64,000 nucleotides of DNA from Brevundimonas sp. A19_0 (GTDB lineage Bacteria > Pseudomonadota > Alphaproteobacteria > Caulobacterales > Caulobacteraceae): assembly GCF_017744255.1 (NCBI RefSeq), contig NZ_JAGHQP010000003.1:62001-126000 (forward strand), read 5' to 3'. Shown one piece after another: positions 43,726 to 52,780 of the stretch. The position numbers and the translations under genes were made by a program. Every line of letters begins with the position of its first letter. The first letter of the stretch is position 1. The notes beneath the pieces are model-generated. The model had not been told where the DNA came from. It worked only from the letters and a program-made list of their open reading frames with translations, and ran no database searches.

Positions 43726-44097
43726 TCAGAGCGGCGAGGCCTTTGCCACCACATAGGGGTGGGCCTCGCCGTCGGCATCGATCAGGCTGACGTACTCCCC
43801 GGCCACGAACCGCTCCTCGCCGAAGCGGAAGCCCGTGGCGTCGGGCTCGTCCTCGGGCGCCAGATCCAGAATCCATCGGCCGCCGGCCCCGTGACGCAGG
43901 GTGCCGGTGGCGACGGTCTGGTCGTCCTCGAAGCGGCGCACATGCAGGCGGTCGGCCTGGGCGCGACAGCCCTCGCCGTCCAGCCGTCCCTCCGAATCCA
44001 GCACTGCCACAATGTCCCAGCCGTCCTGCGGATTGCCGGCCGGGGCGCCCGGCTCGCGCGCCAGTTCCAGGCGGATGTGGGTCAGGGTCGAGGTCAT
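43726..44097 (-). CDS. Hypothetical cytoplasmic protein
   Basis: 123 aa from the ATG at 44097, with AGGAG ten bases upstream. Acidic, rich in Asp, Glu and Gly, with beta-rich stretches (DGWDIVAVLDSEGRL; GFRFGEERFVAGEYVSLID; HPYVVAKASPL). No signal peptide and no family recognised. It converges on the DUF3617-like gene. Confidence 0.6.
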   Translation of the reverse strand: MTSTLTHIRLELAREPGAPAGNPQDGWDIVAVLDSEGRLDGEGCRAQADRLHVRRFEDDQTVATGTLRHGAGGRWILDLAPEDEPDATGFRFGEERFVAGEYVSLIDADGEAHPYVVAKASPL

Positions 44098-44251
44098 GGC
44101 ATTCTCCTGCAGGATGCCCGCCCCGGCGGGGCAGGTCGTCGTCGCGATCAAGGGTTATCTTGCTGAACGTCCCGCATCCGACCTTGATCCACGTCAAGGG
44201 CGGGGCGAGGCTGGTGTGGTCCTATGCCAAACGCCTCGAAGGATGTCCGAC

Positions 44252-44605
44252 ATGCGCATGACCCTCACCGCCGGCCTGGCCGCGTCCCTGCTGCTGTTCG
44301 GCTGCTCGACCGCTCCCGATCCCGAACCGGAGGCCCCCCGCGCCGACCCCGCCGCGGCCCTGCGCGGCGAGGCCCTGGCCCGCGAGCGCTGCGCGGCCTG
44401 CCATGCGGTGGGCCTCACCGGGGCCAGCCCCATGGCCGAGGCGCCGCCCTTCCGCACCCTGCACGAGCGCTATCCCGTGACCTTCCTGCAGGAATCGCTG
44501 GCCGAGGGCCTGGTCACCACCCACCCCGCCATGCCCGCCGTCGAACTGTCGCCGGACGAGATCCGCGACCTGATCGCCTGGCTGGAATCGCTCGAGAACG
44601 GCTGA
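44252..44605 (+). CDS. Small c-type cytochrome lipoprotein
   Basis: 117 aa from the ATG at 44252, chosen because GAAGGA lies eight bases upstream; the ATG at 44243 is possible. A lipoprotein signal ends in LLLFGC. The heme-binding motif is CAACH, and the distal Met is probably in THPAMPAVELS. It is a small monoheme cytochrome c, likely an electron shuttle in the envelope. Confidence 0.82.
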   Translation: MRMTLTAGLAASLLLFGCSTAPDPEPEAPRADPAAALRGEALARERCAACHAVGLTGASPMAEAPPFRTLHERYPVTFLQESLAEGLVTTHPAMPAVELSPDEIRDLIAWLESLENG

Positions 44606-44614
44606 GGCGCGCAC

Positions 44615-44643
44615 GAAAAAAGGCCCCGGATCGCTCCGGGGCC
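44615..44643 (-). terminator. Rho-independent terminator of carD
   Basis: Stem ggccccgga/tccggggcc (9 bp) with loop tcgc. On the minus strand it is followed by TTTTTT, 28 bp past the carD stop. It may also stop the opposing cytochrome transcript. Confidence 0.9.
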
Positions 44644-44670
44644 TCTTGTCTCATAAGCCTGTCAGCGGGC

Positions 44671-45207
44671 TCAGGCCGCTTCGGCGGCCGGGGCCGGCGG
44701 GGCCTTCTTGGCGCTCAGCGACTTGGCCAGCAGCTCGACGGCGGCCTCCTTGTCGATACGGTTGGCGGCGGCGACTTCGCGGGCCATGCGGTCGAGGGCC
44801 GATTCGTACAGCTGACGCTCCGAATAGGACTGTTCCGGCTGGGTGTCGGCGCGGTGCAGGTCACGCACCACTTCGGCGATCGAGATCAGGTCGCCCGAGT
44901 TGATCTTGGCCTCATACTCCTGGGCGCGGCGCGACCACATGGTGCGCTTGATGCGGGCGCGGCCCTTCAGCGTGGTCAGGGCGCGGGTCACCACATCCTC
45001 GGCGGCCAGCGAGCGCAGGCCGGCGGTCTTGGCCTTGTTGGTCGGGACGCGCAGGGTCATCTTCTCGTGGTCGAAGGTCACGACATAGACTTCCAGCGTC
45101 ATGCCGGCGACTTCCTGGGTCTCGACAGCGGCCACCTTGCCGACACCGTGAGCCGGATAGACGACCGCGTCGCCAACCTTGAATTCAAGACCACTCTTGC
45201 TCGTCAT
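44671..45207 (-). CDS. carD: CarD/CdnL-family transcription regulator
   Basis: 178 aa from the ATG at 45207. The RNA-polymerase-binding Tudor-like domain starts FKVGDAVVYPAHGVGKV; the second domain contains MWSRRAQEYEAKINSGD and a helical C-terminus with SYSERQLYESALDRM. CdnL proteins stabilise open complexes at rRNA and other promoters. The tail is Ala/Pro-rich. A good promoter lies at 45415-45442 and a strong terminator downstream. Confidence 0.92.
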   Translation of the reverse strand: MTSKSGLEFKVGDAVVYPAHGVGKVAAVETQEVAGMTLEVYVVTFDHEKMTLRVPTNKAKTAGLRSLAAEDVVTRALTTLKGRARIKRTMWSRRAQEYEAKINSGDLISIAEVVRDLHRADTQPEQSYSERQLYESALDRMAREVAAANRIDKEAAVELLAKSLSAKKAPPAPAAEAA

Positions 45208-45528
45208 GTCATTTCCTTTCACGGACGCAGACGTCGCAATTCACCTCGGCATCGAAGACGACGGATCGGACCGGCAGGGCAGGCGCCGGCGCGCTGTCGA
45301 TCTCAGATGCGGAAATGGATCACCAAACCTCTGGCCGCCCCGGTTTATGTCGGGGTTCTGTCGTCAATCCGGATGGTGCGAGAACCCTCGCGGGCCATCC
45401 GACCGAATGAGATCAATCTATCACAAAAAGCGGTAATTTCAAAATATCCCCAAGCATGACCATGGGCGCGGGGCATATTGTGACCGCAATGGGGCCGAAC
45501 CCCGGCTGCGTCGTGCGCAAAAGGCCGC
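45208..45528. other. Gap between carD and fdxA, including the carD promoter
   Basis: About 320 bp with no supported gene. It holds the candidate carD promoter at 45415-45442 and an AT-richer patch around it, so the carD transcript has a leader of roughly 200 nt. Confidence 0.6.
45415..45442 (-). promoter_or_regulatory. Predicted carD promoter
   Basis: On the minus strand TTGAAA (45442-45437) and TAGATT (45420-45415) are separated by 16 bp, in an AT-richer patch. Confidence 0.55.
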
Positions 45529-45870
45529 TCAGGAGCCCTTGCCGGGCTTTTCCGAGAAGTATTTTTCGAACTTTCCGGTCTCTCGCTCGAACTCTTCAGC
45601 GTCGGCGGGCGGCGCGCCCTTCACCGTGATGTTCGGCCAGACCTTTGCGTATTCGGCATTGACCTGAAGCCATTTGCCGTCCGGCTCGTCCTCGGTGTCG
45701 GGCTTGATGGCGTCGACCGGGCACTCGGGCTCGCACACGCCGCAGTCGATGCACTCGTCCGGCGCGATGACGAGGAAGTTCTCGCCCTCATAGAAGCAGT
45801 CGACCGGGCACACCTCGACGCAGTCCATGAATTTGCAGCGGACGCAGGCGTCGGTGACGATGTAGGTCAT
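45529..45870 (-). CDS. fdxA: Ferredoxin FdxA (seven-iron type)
   Basis: 113 aa from the ATG at 45870. Cysteine pattern [16 protein letters not shown] for one cluster and [12 protein letters not shown] for the second, giving a 3Fe-4S plus 4Fe-4S ferredoxin as usual in alphaproteobacteria. It is downstream of the S4-domain gene and upstream of carD in the same direction. Confidence 0.92.
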   Translation of the reverse strand: MTYIVTDACVRCKFMDCVEVCPVDCFYEGENFLVIAPDECIDCGVCEPECPVDAIKPDTEDEPDGKWLQVNAEYAKVWPNITVKGAPPADAEEFERETGKFEKYFSEKPGKGS

Positions 45871-45975
45871 GGATGAAACCGGGGTCGGATATCGGGCGGG
45901 GCCGGACGGGGCAGATGGCCCCAAGCGGGCCTCAAGTCAACCACCGCAGGGGCCGGAGCGCGCACCCCGTCCGGC

Positions 45976-46254
45976 TCATACCGCCTCGTAAAGGCCTGCG
46001 GCCTCTGCCGGGGGGCCTCTTCTTTTGCCGAAGGCGAGGATCCGCACCTCGACCAGATCCGCCCCGCGCATCAGCAACAGCACATCGCCCTGTCGGACGC
46101 GAAAGCCGGGTTTGGACATGCGGGTCTGGGCGCCCGCCCGGGTCAAACGCACCCGACCCGCCTCGATGCGGGCCGCCGCCTCCGACCGGGTCGGTGCGAA
46201 CCGCGCCCGCCACAGCCAGACGTCGAGGCGACAGGCCTCTTCCGTGCCGCTCAA
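45976..46254 (-). CDS. S4-domain RNA-binding protein (Hsp15-like)
   Basis: 92 aa. The S4 fold is readable at the N-terminus (CRLDVWLWRARFAPTRSEAAARIEAGRVRLT), then a basic tail (ILAFGKRRGPP). Hsp15-type proteins rescue stalled 50S subunits. It follows the Suv3-like helicase in many alphaproteobacteria; here one divergent gene lies between. Confidence 0.85.
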   Translation of the reverse strand: MSGTEEACRLDVWLWRARFAPTRSEAAARIEAGRVRLTRAGAQTRMSKPGFRVRQGDVLLLMRGADLVEVRILAFGKRRGPPAEAAGLYEAV

Positions 46255-46364
46255 GCGCAGGGGCTCCGGCCGGGACGGCTGTCGGGAGCTGACGGGGCGG
46301 GGCCGGGCATGGACAAAGGAGGCACGCGATGTCTCAACTGGGGTGTATCGCTAGGGAGATTATC

Positions 46365-46817
46365 ATGCGTCTGGCCATTTGCACGGCGGCCCTCATCGTC
46401 CTGGGGTCGGGTGCCGCCATGGCGCAGGACGCCCGGGACTGGCGGACCCTCTACTCAGACGGGACCTATGATTTTGCGCTCGACGACGGGTCCGTCCAGC
46501 GCACGGGCGACGCGGTGCAGCTGACCTATCGCATCACCCTGCCTGAAGAGGGGGAGGTGGCCGCCATGGAGGCCGATGCCCTTCTGGACTGTCGTGCCCA
46601 GACCCTGACGCTCACCGCCGCCCGCTCCTATGACGCGGCGGGTGTAGTCGTGCAAAGCGTCGAGGCACCCGAAGACCGCCGCAAGGCCGAACCGATCTAT
46701 CAGGGGGAGGGCGGCCATGAGACCCTCTATCGGGACCTGTGTCCCGGCGGCGCTCCTGTGCCTGCTCCGCCCCCGGCCGGTCCTCCGCCCATCCCCGTGT
46801 CGCCGAGCCGCAACTAG
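46365..46817 (+). CDS. Secreted hypothetical protein
   Basis: 150 aa from the ATG at 46365 with AGGGAG upstream. Signal peptide AICTAALIVLGSGAAMAQ. The mature part has beta-rich stretches and ends in a Pro-rich tail (PVPAPPPAGPPPIPVSPS). Two cysteines (LLDC; DLCPGG) may pair. It overlaps the helicase end by 4 bp. No family recognised. Confidence 0.6.
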   Translation: MRLAICTAALIVLGSGAAMAQDARDWRTLYSDGTYDFALDDGSVQRTGDAVQLTYRITLPEEGEVAAMEADALLDCRAQTLTLTAARSYDAAGVVVQSVEAPEDRRKAEPIYQGEGGHETLYRDLCPGGAPVPAPPPAGPPPIPVSPSRN

Positions 46818-49318
46818 GCCTTGCGCGCCTTGTCCCGGACCTTGCCGCCCCCGCGCTTCCGTCGGGGTGGCGCCGCAGGCTTCAGCGGCGCGGCCAACGC
46901 CCGCAGGACTGCAAACGGAGAGTCCTTTACCGGCTTCGGAGTCTTTCCCGGTCGGTCGGGCTGACGCGCGCGGGTCGTCTTCAGGGCTGCAATCAGGCCA
47001 TTGGCCTCGCCGAGGGTCATTCCAAGGGCCTGCAGGTCTTCCTCGGACAGCGTGCCCTTTCCGGCCGCCCGCCGTTCCGCCATCGTCTCCAGCAATTCGA
47101 CCGGGGCGACGTAGCGTCCGACCGCGCGCAGACCGAAGGCCGACAGCCTCCGCGGCGGCGGCGGAGGAGACGGCAGCAGCGTCACGCCCTGGCTGCGCCC
47201 CCGGAACGCCCGGCCGCCGGTGAACGCCTGTGCGACCGCGCGGGGGCGGGCCTTCAACAGGGCCGGCAGCCAGACGGAATGGGCCCCCATGCGCACGCCG
47301 AAGGTTCGCAGCGTGCGGCGTTCAGCCTGGCTGAGCGCGGCCAGATCGCGCTCCACCTGGCCCCTGTCGATGACGCCGCCGGCCTCCAGCAGGCGGAAGG
47401 CCAGCCCGCGCGGCAATCCCTTCAGGGCGCCGCTCTCGACCGCCGTCTTCAGCCGTTTCAGGGGTTTCAGCGCCCGGCCTGTCTCGCCCGCCAACCAGGC
47501 CTCCAGCCGCCGCTGCGCCCGTTCACGCGCGGGCGCTGAACCCAGCTCCCCCAACAGCCGCACGCGGGGGGCGAACCAGTCCCCACCGGGATCGATCTGC
47601 CCTGTCCAGGCGCCGCGCCACAGCAGCGCGCCTTCGGGCGTCAGGCCAAAGGCCTCGTCCGGTTCGGCCGCCAGCTGGCCCAGGCGCCGCTCGATCTCCG
47701 GCGCCACCGCCTGCCGCGCGGCGCGGCCCAGCGCCCGGGTCTCCAGCGCGCTGGCCCCGGCCTCGGCCTGAAAGGTGATGCCGGTCAGCCGCCCGACGGT
47801 CTGGCCCTCGACCGAGACCTCGCCATCCTCGGAGACTTGTGTGTCCGCCTCGCCATAGTCTTTCAGCGCCTGCATCAGGACCGTGGTGCGCCGGTCGACG
47901 AAGCGCGCGGTCAGCCGCTCGTGCAGCACGTCCGACAGCCGGTCCTCCAGCGCCCGGGTGCGCTCGCGCCAGTGAGCCGAGGCCTCCAGCCAGCCCGGCC
48001 GGTTGGCGATGTAGCTGAGCGTCCGCACTCCGGCGAGGCGCGCGGATATCCGGTCGATCTGGCCGTCGTCGCGATCCAGCCCCGCGAACCGTCCGGCGAA
48101 CCAGTCCTCGGTCACCCGACCGCCCGGCCCGGTCAGGGCCTCGAACAGATGCATGACCAGCTGGAAATGCTGCTCCGGCGTGGTCTTCTGGAAGTCCGGC
48201 ATCTGGCAGCAGTCCCACAGCCGCATCAGACTGCCGCGCGACCGGGCGATGCGCTGCACATCCTCCTCGCGCGCCACCCGCCTCAGCAGCACCTCGTCCA
48301 GCGCCGGCGCCGAAAGCACCAGCCCCGGATGGTCCGGCCGGGTCTCCAGCGAGCGGATCAGGCCTGGCAGGCTGTCAAAATCCAGCCGGGCATTCCGCCA
48401 TTCCGCCGCCCGCACAGGATCGAACCGGTGCTCCACCACCTGTTCGACCAGATCGGGGTCGAGGTCCTGCGCCTGGGCCGTCACGCCAAAGGTGCCGTTC
48501 CGCATATGGCGCCCGGCCCGCCCGGCGATCTGGCCGATCTCGTGGGCGTGCAGATGCCGGGTGCGCCGCCCGTCGAACTTCTTCAGCCCGGCAAAGGCCA
48601 CATGGTCGACATCCATGTTCAGCCCCATGCCGATGGCGTCGGTCGCCACCAGAAAGTCGACCTCGCCCGACTGGAACAGGGCGACCTGGGCGTTGCGGGT
48701 GCGGGGGCTGAGCGCGCCCATGACCACGGCCGCCCCGCCCCTCTGGCGTCGCAACAGTTCGGCGATTGCATAGACCTGCTCGGCCGAGAAGGCGACGACG
48801 GCCGACCTCTTGGGCAGGCGCGTCAGCTTGGACGGCCCGGCATAGCTCAGCTCTGACAGACGCTCCCGCTCGCGAATCTCGACATCGTCCACCAGCCGCC
48901 GGATCAGCGGCGCCATGGTGCCGGCGCCGAGGAACATGGTCTCGAACCGGCCCCGGGCATGCAGCAGCCGGTGGGTGAACAGATGCCCGCGCTCCGGGTC
49001 GGCCACCAGCTGGATCTCGTCCACCGCGACAAAGTCCACCGCCCGGTCCATGGGCATGGCCTCGACGGTCGAGACGAAATAGCGCGGCCGCTCGGGGACG
49101 ATCTTCTCCTCACCCGTGATCAGGGCGACCGAGGCCGCGCCCCTCTGCTTCACGATCCGCTCATACACCTCGCGCGCCAGCAGCCGCAGCGGCAGGCCGA
49201 TCATGCCCGAGGCATGGCCCAGCATCCGCTCGACCGCCAGATGGGTCTTGCCGGTATTGGTCGGGCCCAGCACCGCCACGACCCGGGCCGCCGACTGACC
49301 TGTGGGGCGATCATTCAT
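46814..49318 (-). CDS. Suv3-like RNA helicase
   Basis: 834 aa. Walker A is GPTNTGKTH (residues 18-26), the DEAD-like box is VAVDEIQL, motif V is LVATDAIGMGLN and motif VI includes QIAGRAGRH. The C-terminal third is helical and ends in a Lys/Arg-rich tail (KRGGGKVRDKARKA). Homologous to mitochondrial Suv3, which unwinds structured RNA for degradation. Common in alphaproteobacteria next to the S4-domain and fdxA genes. Confidence 0.9.
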   Translation of the reverse strand: MNDRPTGQSAARVVAVLGPTNTGKTHLAVERMLGHASGMIGLPLRLLAREVYERIVKQRGAASVALITGEEKIVPERPRYFVSTVEAMPMDRAVDFVAVDEIQLVADPERGHLFTHRLLHARGRFETMFLGAGTMAPLIRRLVDDVEIRERERLSELSYAGPSKLTRLPKRSAVVAFSAEQVYAIAELLRRQRGGAAVVMGALSPRTRNAQVALFQSGEVDFLVATDAIGMGLNMDVDHVAFAGLKKFDGRRTRHLHAHEIGQIAGRAGRHMRNGTFGVTAQAQDLDPDLVEQVVEHRFDPVRAAEWRNARLDFDSLPGLIRSLETRPDHPGLVLSAPALDEVLLRRVAREEDVQRIARSRGSLMRLWDCCQMPDFQKTTPEQHFQLVMHLFEALTGPGGRVTEDWFAGRFAGLDRDDGQIDRISARLAGVRTLSYIANRPGWLEASAHWRERTRALEDRLSDVLHERLTARFVDRRTTVLMQALKDYGEADTQVSEDGEVSVEGQTVGRLTGITFQAEAGASALETRALGRAARQAVAPEIERRLGQLAAEPDEAFGLTPEGALLWRGAWTGQIDPGGDWFAPRVRLLGELGSAPARERAQRRLEAWLAGETGRALKPLKRLKTAVESGALKGLPRGLAFRLLEAGGVIDRGQVERDLAALSQAERRTLRTFGVRMGAHSVWLPALLKARPRAVAQAFTGGRAFRGRSQGVTLLPSPPPPPRRLSAFGLRAVGRYVAPVELLETMAERRAAGKGTLSEEDLQALGMTLGEANGLIAALKTTRARQPDRPGKTPKPVKDSPFAVLRALAAPLKPAAPPRRKRGGGKVRDKARKA

Positions 49319-49612
49319 GACCGGATAAAGGTGGGGCGGGTCGCGGCCGGACTCAACCGGATAATCGCGGCAGGGCCTCGGGGACAGGCGATTAACGCGC
49401 GGAGCAGGGCCGGTGGAACAAGCGCGAAACGAATCAGGACCGAATCACTGACACCCCGCGATTCGGGGTTTGTTCACCGCAACATATTGTATCTTAATGC
49501 CGATTAACCACAATCGGAAAGCGCCGCTGCCGGTGATCCTGCAGGTTTTTCGATGCCGACATCGTCCGGGCGCTTCCCCTGTTTCGCGCGACCCGCTAGG
49601 TCCTCGCCCGAC

Positions 49613-49689
49613 GGCCCCGTAGCTCAGCTGCATAGAGCAAGGCTTTCCTAAAGCCGAGGTCGCAGGTTGGAGTCCTGCCGGGGTCGCCA
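49613..49689 (+). tRNA. tRNA-Arg (CCT anticodon), unusual elbow pair
   Basis: 77 nt including CCA. Acceptor GGCCCCG/CGGGGTC, D-stem GCTC/GAGC, anticodon loop TTCCTAA giving CCT (reads AGG), T-stem GCAGG/CCTGC. Position 19 is C and position 56 is G, where nearly all tRNAs have G19 and C56; the T-loop reads TTGGAGT. The two changes keep pairing. One A-G mismatch closes the anticodon stem (27-43). Confidence 0.88.
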
Positions 49690-49813
49690 GTTGCTGCGAA
49701 GGTATCGGTATGGCTGACCCGCTCAGGCCCATCCGTTTCTGTGTGCGGGTGTGGCCATGCCATCCTCGACGGTCAGCCGATCGGGACTCCTTGGCGTCGC
49801 TGGGAGCGTGGAA

Positions 49814-50536
49814 ATGAGCAGTAGCGACCTTGCAAATCGGGCGATTGAATCCAGCCGACGCCTGATTGGGATAATCGGCAAAACACTGCCGCAAAGACGG
49901 CTGGCGCATGACACCAACGGCCTTCTGATGAACTACGGCGGCTGGATGCAGGCTCACATGGAGATCGGTATCAGGCAGTGGCGTTTAGACTTAGATCCAC
50001 GGCCCGAGTTTGTCGCGGGACTGAACGCGATCGAACAGGGCATTGCTGAGGCAATCGCACTGAACGCCACACCGCGCGACATCGACCAGCTTAATCTCTG
50101 GATCGCTCAGCCGATCGCGTATCTGATGGACCGAACGTTGCCAGTGTTGCAGGGGACGACCGGGATCAATCAGGACCTGCCGTCCCGGACCGCCTCTGAC
50201 CTGCTGGGCGATGCGCTGTTTGATCGACCCTATCGCGACCAACTGCCAGCTCTGATGACCGCATTGGGACGTCGCAAGGCCGAGCATCTGGCCTTGGTCA
50301 CCGCACAGAACCAGTTCGCCCTCCTGGATGCGGCGGGTGACGAAGCCCGCATCGCCGAACTTGCCGCAGAAGGGGATGCTCTCTACCTGCGCCGCGCCAA
50401 GGATGCCTATTTCGAGCCCGCAATCATCCTGGGTGGCGGCGAGGACAATCCGATCATGCTGGACTGGCAGCTGGCGGCCATCCTCAAGAAAGTCGGGTTC
50501 AAGAGTCACAGCCCCAATCTCTGGCTCTGGGACTGA
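49814..50536 (+). CDS. Hypothetical protein next to tRNA-Arg
   Basis: 240 aa from the ATG at 49814. Helical, Ala/Leu/Asp-rich, without signal peptide (MSSSDLANRAIESSRRLIG ... LWIAQPIAYLMDRTLPVLQG ... FDRPYRDQLPALMTALGRRKAEH). It ends in HSPNLWLWD. No family recognised. Composition is less GC-rich than the neighbours, and it stands between the tRNA and a repeat-bearing gap, suggesting an acquired gene at a tRNA locus. Confidence 0.65.
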   Translation: MSSSDLANRAIESSRRLIGIIGKTLPQRRLAHDTNGLLMNYGGWMQAHMEIGIRQWRLDLDPRPEFVAGLNAIEQGIAEAIALNATPRDIDQLNLWIAQPIAYLMDRTLPVLQGTTGINQDLPSRTASDLLGDALFDRPYRDQLPALMTALGRRKAEHLALVTAQNQFALLDAAGDEARIAELAAEGDALYLRRAKDAYFEPAIILGGGEDNPIMLDWQLAAILKKVGFKSHSPNLWLWD

Positions 50537-50598
50537 CAAACCCAGTGCTACCGTAAAGCCCCTCCGCGCTGTGGCTCCCTGACCACAGCTTTCTTCCC

Positions 50599-50647
50599 GC
50601 CCTCCCTGCGGGCTGTGGCAGGATGCGATCTGAGCGACAGGGAGGGC
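50599..50647. repeat. Perfect 10-bp inverted repeat
   Basis: gccctccctg (50599-50608) and cagggagggc (50638-50647), with 29 bp between. It could form a hairpin downstream of the hypothetical gene ending at 50536, although no T-run follows. Confidence 0.6.
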
Positions 50648-50687
50648 ATTTGATCGTTCGGGAGGGTGCGGATAGCAGCTATAGCCT

Positions 50688-50723
50688 GTTCAGACCGTTC
50701 AGACTATTCAGACTATTCAGACG
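50688..50723. repeat. Tandem 9-bp repeats (four units)
   Basis: Units gttcagacc, gttcagact, attcagact, attcagacg. Related units attccagac and gttcagacg occur at 50862-50870 and 50872-50880. Confidence 0.75.
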
Positions 50724-50938
50724 GTAATTTATGGAGTCCACCCTGGTGTACTGCCACCGGACTCCACACCGTCCACCGCCCCGAACCCCAATCCCCGCGC
50801 GGCTCTGCTGGGCCTATGGAGAAAGGGGAGTCTGGTTCCGCACACTCTCTCCGCCGCCGGCATTCCAGACGGTTCAGACGGTGTTTTGGCGAAATGCGAG
50901 TTCTTGCTTTGTTCCATCTTTCGCCCCATAATCCCGCC

Positions 50939-52027
50939 ATGGTCGAAGCGACAGCCCGCAAGGCGCCCAGGGGCAGGGGCGCGCGTTCCAATGCCACCGG
51001 GCGGTATGAGGCCAATACGACCGAGGCCATGGACGACGGCTGGACCGATGATGACGCCGAGGTCGCCCCGCTGCGCACCGAACAGCTGATCGAGCGGCCC
51101 AAAACCATCATCTCGAAGAACACCAGCCCGGACGTCGGCTTTGATCGCTCCATCAATCCCTACAAGGGCTGCGAGCACGGCTGCATCTATTGCTACGCCC
51201 GGCCGTCCCACGCCTGGATGGGGATGTCGCCGGGGCTGGATTTCGAGAGCCGGATCTTCGTCAAGCCGGATGCCGCCCGCCTGCTGGAGCAGGAGCTGGC
51301 CCATCCGAAATATGTCTGCAAACGCATCCATGTGGGCGGCAACACCGACCCCTATCAGCCGGTCGAGGACGAGCGGCAAACGACCCGCAGCCTCCTGCAG
51401 GTCATGCAGCGCTTCAACCAGCCCTTCAGCCTGATCACCAAGTCGTTCCGCGTCACCCGCGACCTCGACATCCTCGGCCCCATGGGGCGCGAGAACCTGG
51501 CCCAGGTGTTCGTCTCGATCACCACGCTCGACCGGTCGCTGGCCCGGGCGATGGAGCCGCGCGCCTCGACCCCCGAGAAGCGGCTGGAGGCAATCAAACG
51601 CCTGTCCGATGCCGGCGTGCCTGTCGGCGTCGGCTTTGCGCCCGTCATCCCGGGTCTGAACGACCATGAGCTGGAAGATGTGCTGAAGGCGGCGGCGAAG
51701 GCGGGGGCGACCCGCGCCATGTATGTCACCCTGCGCCTGCCGCTCGAGATCAAGGACCTGTTCCGCGAATGGCTGGAGGATGCCCGGCCGGATCGTGCAA
51801 AACGCGTCATGTCGCTGATCCGCCAGACGCGCGGCGGCAAGGACTATGACGCCGACTGGTCCCAGCGGATGAAGGGCACCGGCCCCGTCGCCCAGCTGAT
51901 CGCCACCCGTTATCGCGCCGCGGCCAAACGCTATGGCCTCGACCAGCCCTATCCCCTGCTGGACCTCAGCCGCTTCAGGGTCCCGCCCGAGTTCCGGCCC
52001 CAGATGGACCTGTTCGACGTGGCCTGA
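50939..52027 (+). CDS. PA0069-family radical SAM protein
   Basis: 362 aa from the ATG at 50939. The radical SAM cysteines are GCEHGCIYCYARPSHAW, similar to spore photoproduct lyase-type proteins. HVGGNTDPYQPVE and VGFAPVIPGLND are typical of the PA0069 family, conserved in many proteobacteria without a known reaction. A basic, low-complexity N-terminus (TARKAPRGRGARSN) precedes the domain. Confidence 0.88.
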   Translation: MVEATARKAPRGRGARSNATGRYEANTTEAMDDGWTDDDAEVAPLRTEQLIERPKTIISKNTSPDVGFDRSINPYKGCEHGCIYCYARPSHAWMGMSPGLDFESRIFVKPDAARLLEQELAHPKYVCKRIHVGGNTDPYQPVEDERQTTRSLLQVMQRFNQPFSLITKSFRVTRDLDILGPMGRENLAQVFVSITTLDRSLARAMEPRASTPEKRLEAIKRLSDAGVPVGVGFAPVIPGLNDHELEDVLKAAAKAGATRAMYVTLRLPLEIKDLFREWLEDARPDRAKRVMSLIRQTRGGKDYDADWSQRMKGTGPVAQLIATRYRAAAKRYGLDQPYPLLDLSRFRVPPEFRPQMDLFDVA

Positions 52028-52054
52028 GGCCGATTGGCGGGCTAAGCTTCCGCC

Positions 52055-52777
52055 ATGACACCGGAAAGGCCAGCGCTGTTCAGCCTTCAGGGACGGGTGG
52101 GCCTTCGTGATCTTCGCCGGGCCCGTATCCGGCTTGTGCTGGCCTTCATCGTCAGCCTTGTCGCCCTGGTCGTGTCGTGGGCGACGCTGGTCACGCTCAA
52201 TGACAGCCATGGCTGGACCCGGATCACCCCGGAGTGGAGCTTGCTGTCCCTCCTGCCGCTGGCGGTCGTCTTCGCCTCCCACGTCACCCTGATGGTGCGC
52301 CGACTGCACGACCATGGACGCTCGGGCTGGTGGCTGCTGCTCATGCCCGCCGCCCTGAGTGTGCCCGCCGTCTTCGGGTGGTTCGCCTATCTGGCCCGGG
52401 ATGCGGGCTTTCTGGCGGTGGGCCTGGCGTTTGGTGGTTTCGTGATCATGATCCAGGCCTTTTCTCTGGGCGCTGTCTATCTCAGCCATACTGCGGGTCA
52501 GGCCTCCGCCAACCGGTTCGGTCCGGCGCTCGGTGAGACCGTCCGCACCCACAACGCCGCCGGGCTGGAGATCTGGTTCAGGCGGTGGCGCGGCTATCCG
52601 GTGCACTGGAAGGGCTGGGCGATCATGACGGCGGCTCTGCTGGTGATCCTCCCGGCCTTCTTCGCAGCTGCCTGGCTGACCGGGGCAACAGGGCAGCCGT
52701 GGGCGTTTCTGCTCATGATCCCGCTCATGCCGCTGGTGATCTACGGGAACCTCTTCATCCTGTCCCGCTCGGGCTGA
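52055..52777 (+). CDS. DUF805-like membrane protein
   Basis: 240 aa with about six hydrophobic segments. The DUF805 signature is VRRLHDHGRSGWWLLL. A second half carries an extra soluble segment (about residues 152-187; AGLEIWFRRWRGYPVHWKGW) before the last helices. Function unknown; DUF805 proteins are small inner membrane proteins. Confidence 0.78.
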   Translation: MTPERPALFSLQGRVGLRDLRRARIRLVLAFIVSLVALVVSWATLVTLNDSHGWTRITPEWSLLSLLPLAVVFASHVTLMVRRLHDHGRSGWWLLLMPAALSVPAVFGWFAYLARDAGFLAVGLAFGGFVIMIQAFSLGAVYLSHTAGQASANRFGPALGETVRTHNAAGLEIWFRRWRGYPVHWKGWAIMTAALLVILPAFFAAAWLTGATGQPWAFLLMIPLMPLVIYGNLFILSRSG

Positions 52778-52780
52778 TCC

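Larger units (their letters stand above)
50537..50938. other. Gene-free region with short tandem and inverted repeats
   Basis: About 400 bp. It holds a perfect 10-bp inverted repeat (50599-50608 with 50638-50647), four tandem 9-bp units of the form (g/a)ttcagac(c/t/g) at 50688-50723, an 8-bp inverted pair tggagtcc/ggactcca starting at 50732, and two further units near 50862-50880. The AT content around 50690-50730 is high. No gene is supported. Confidence 0.65.
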
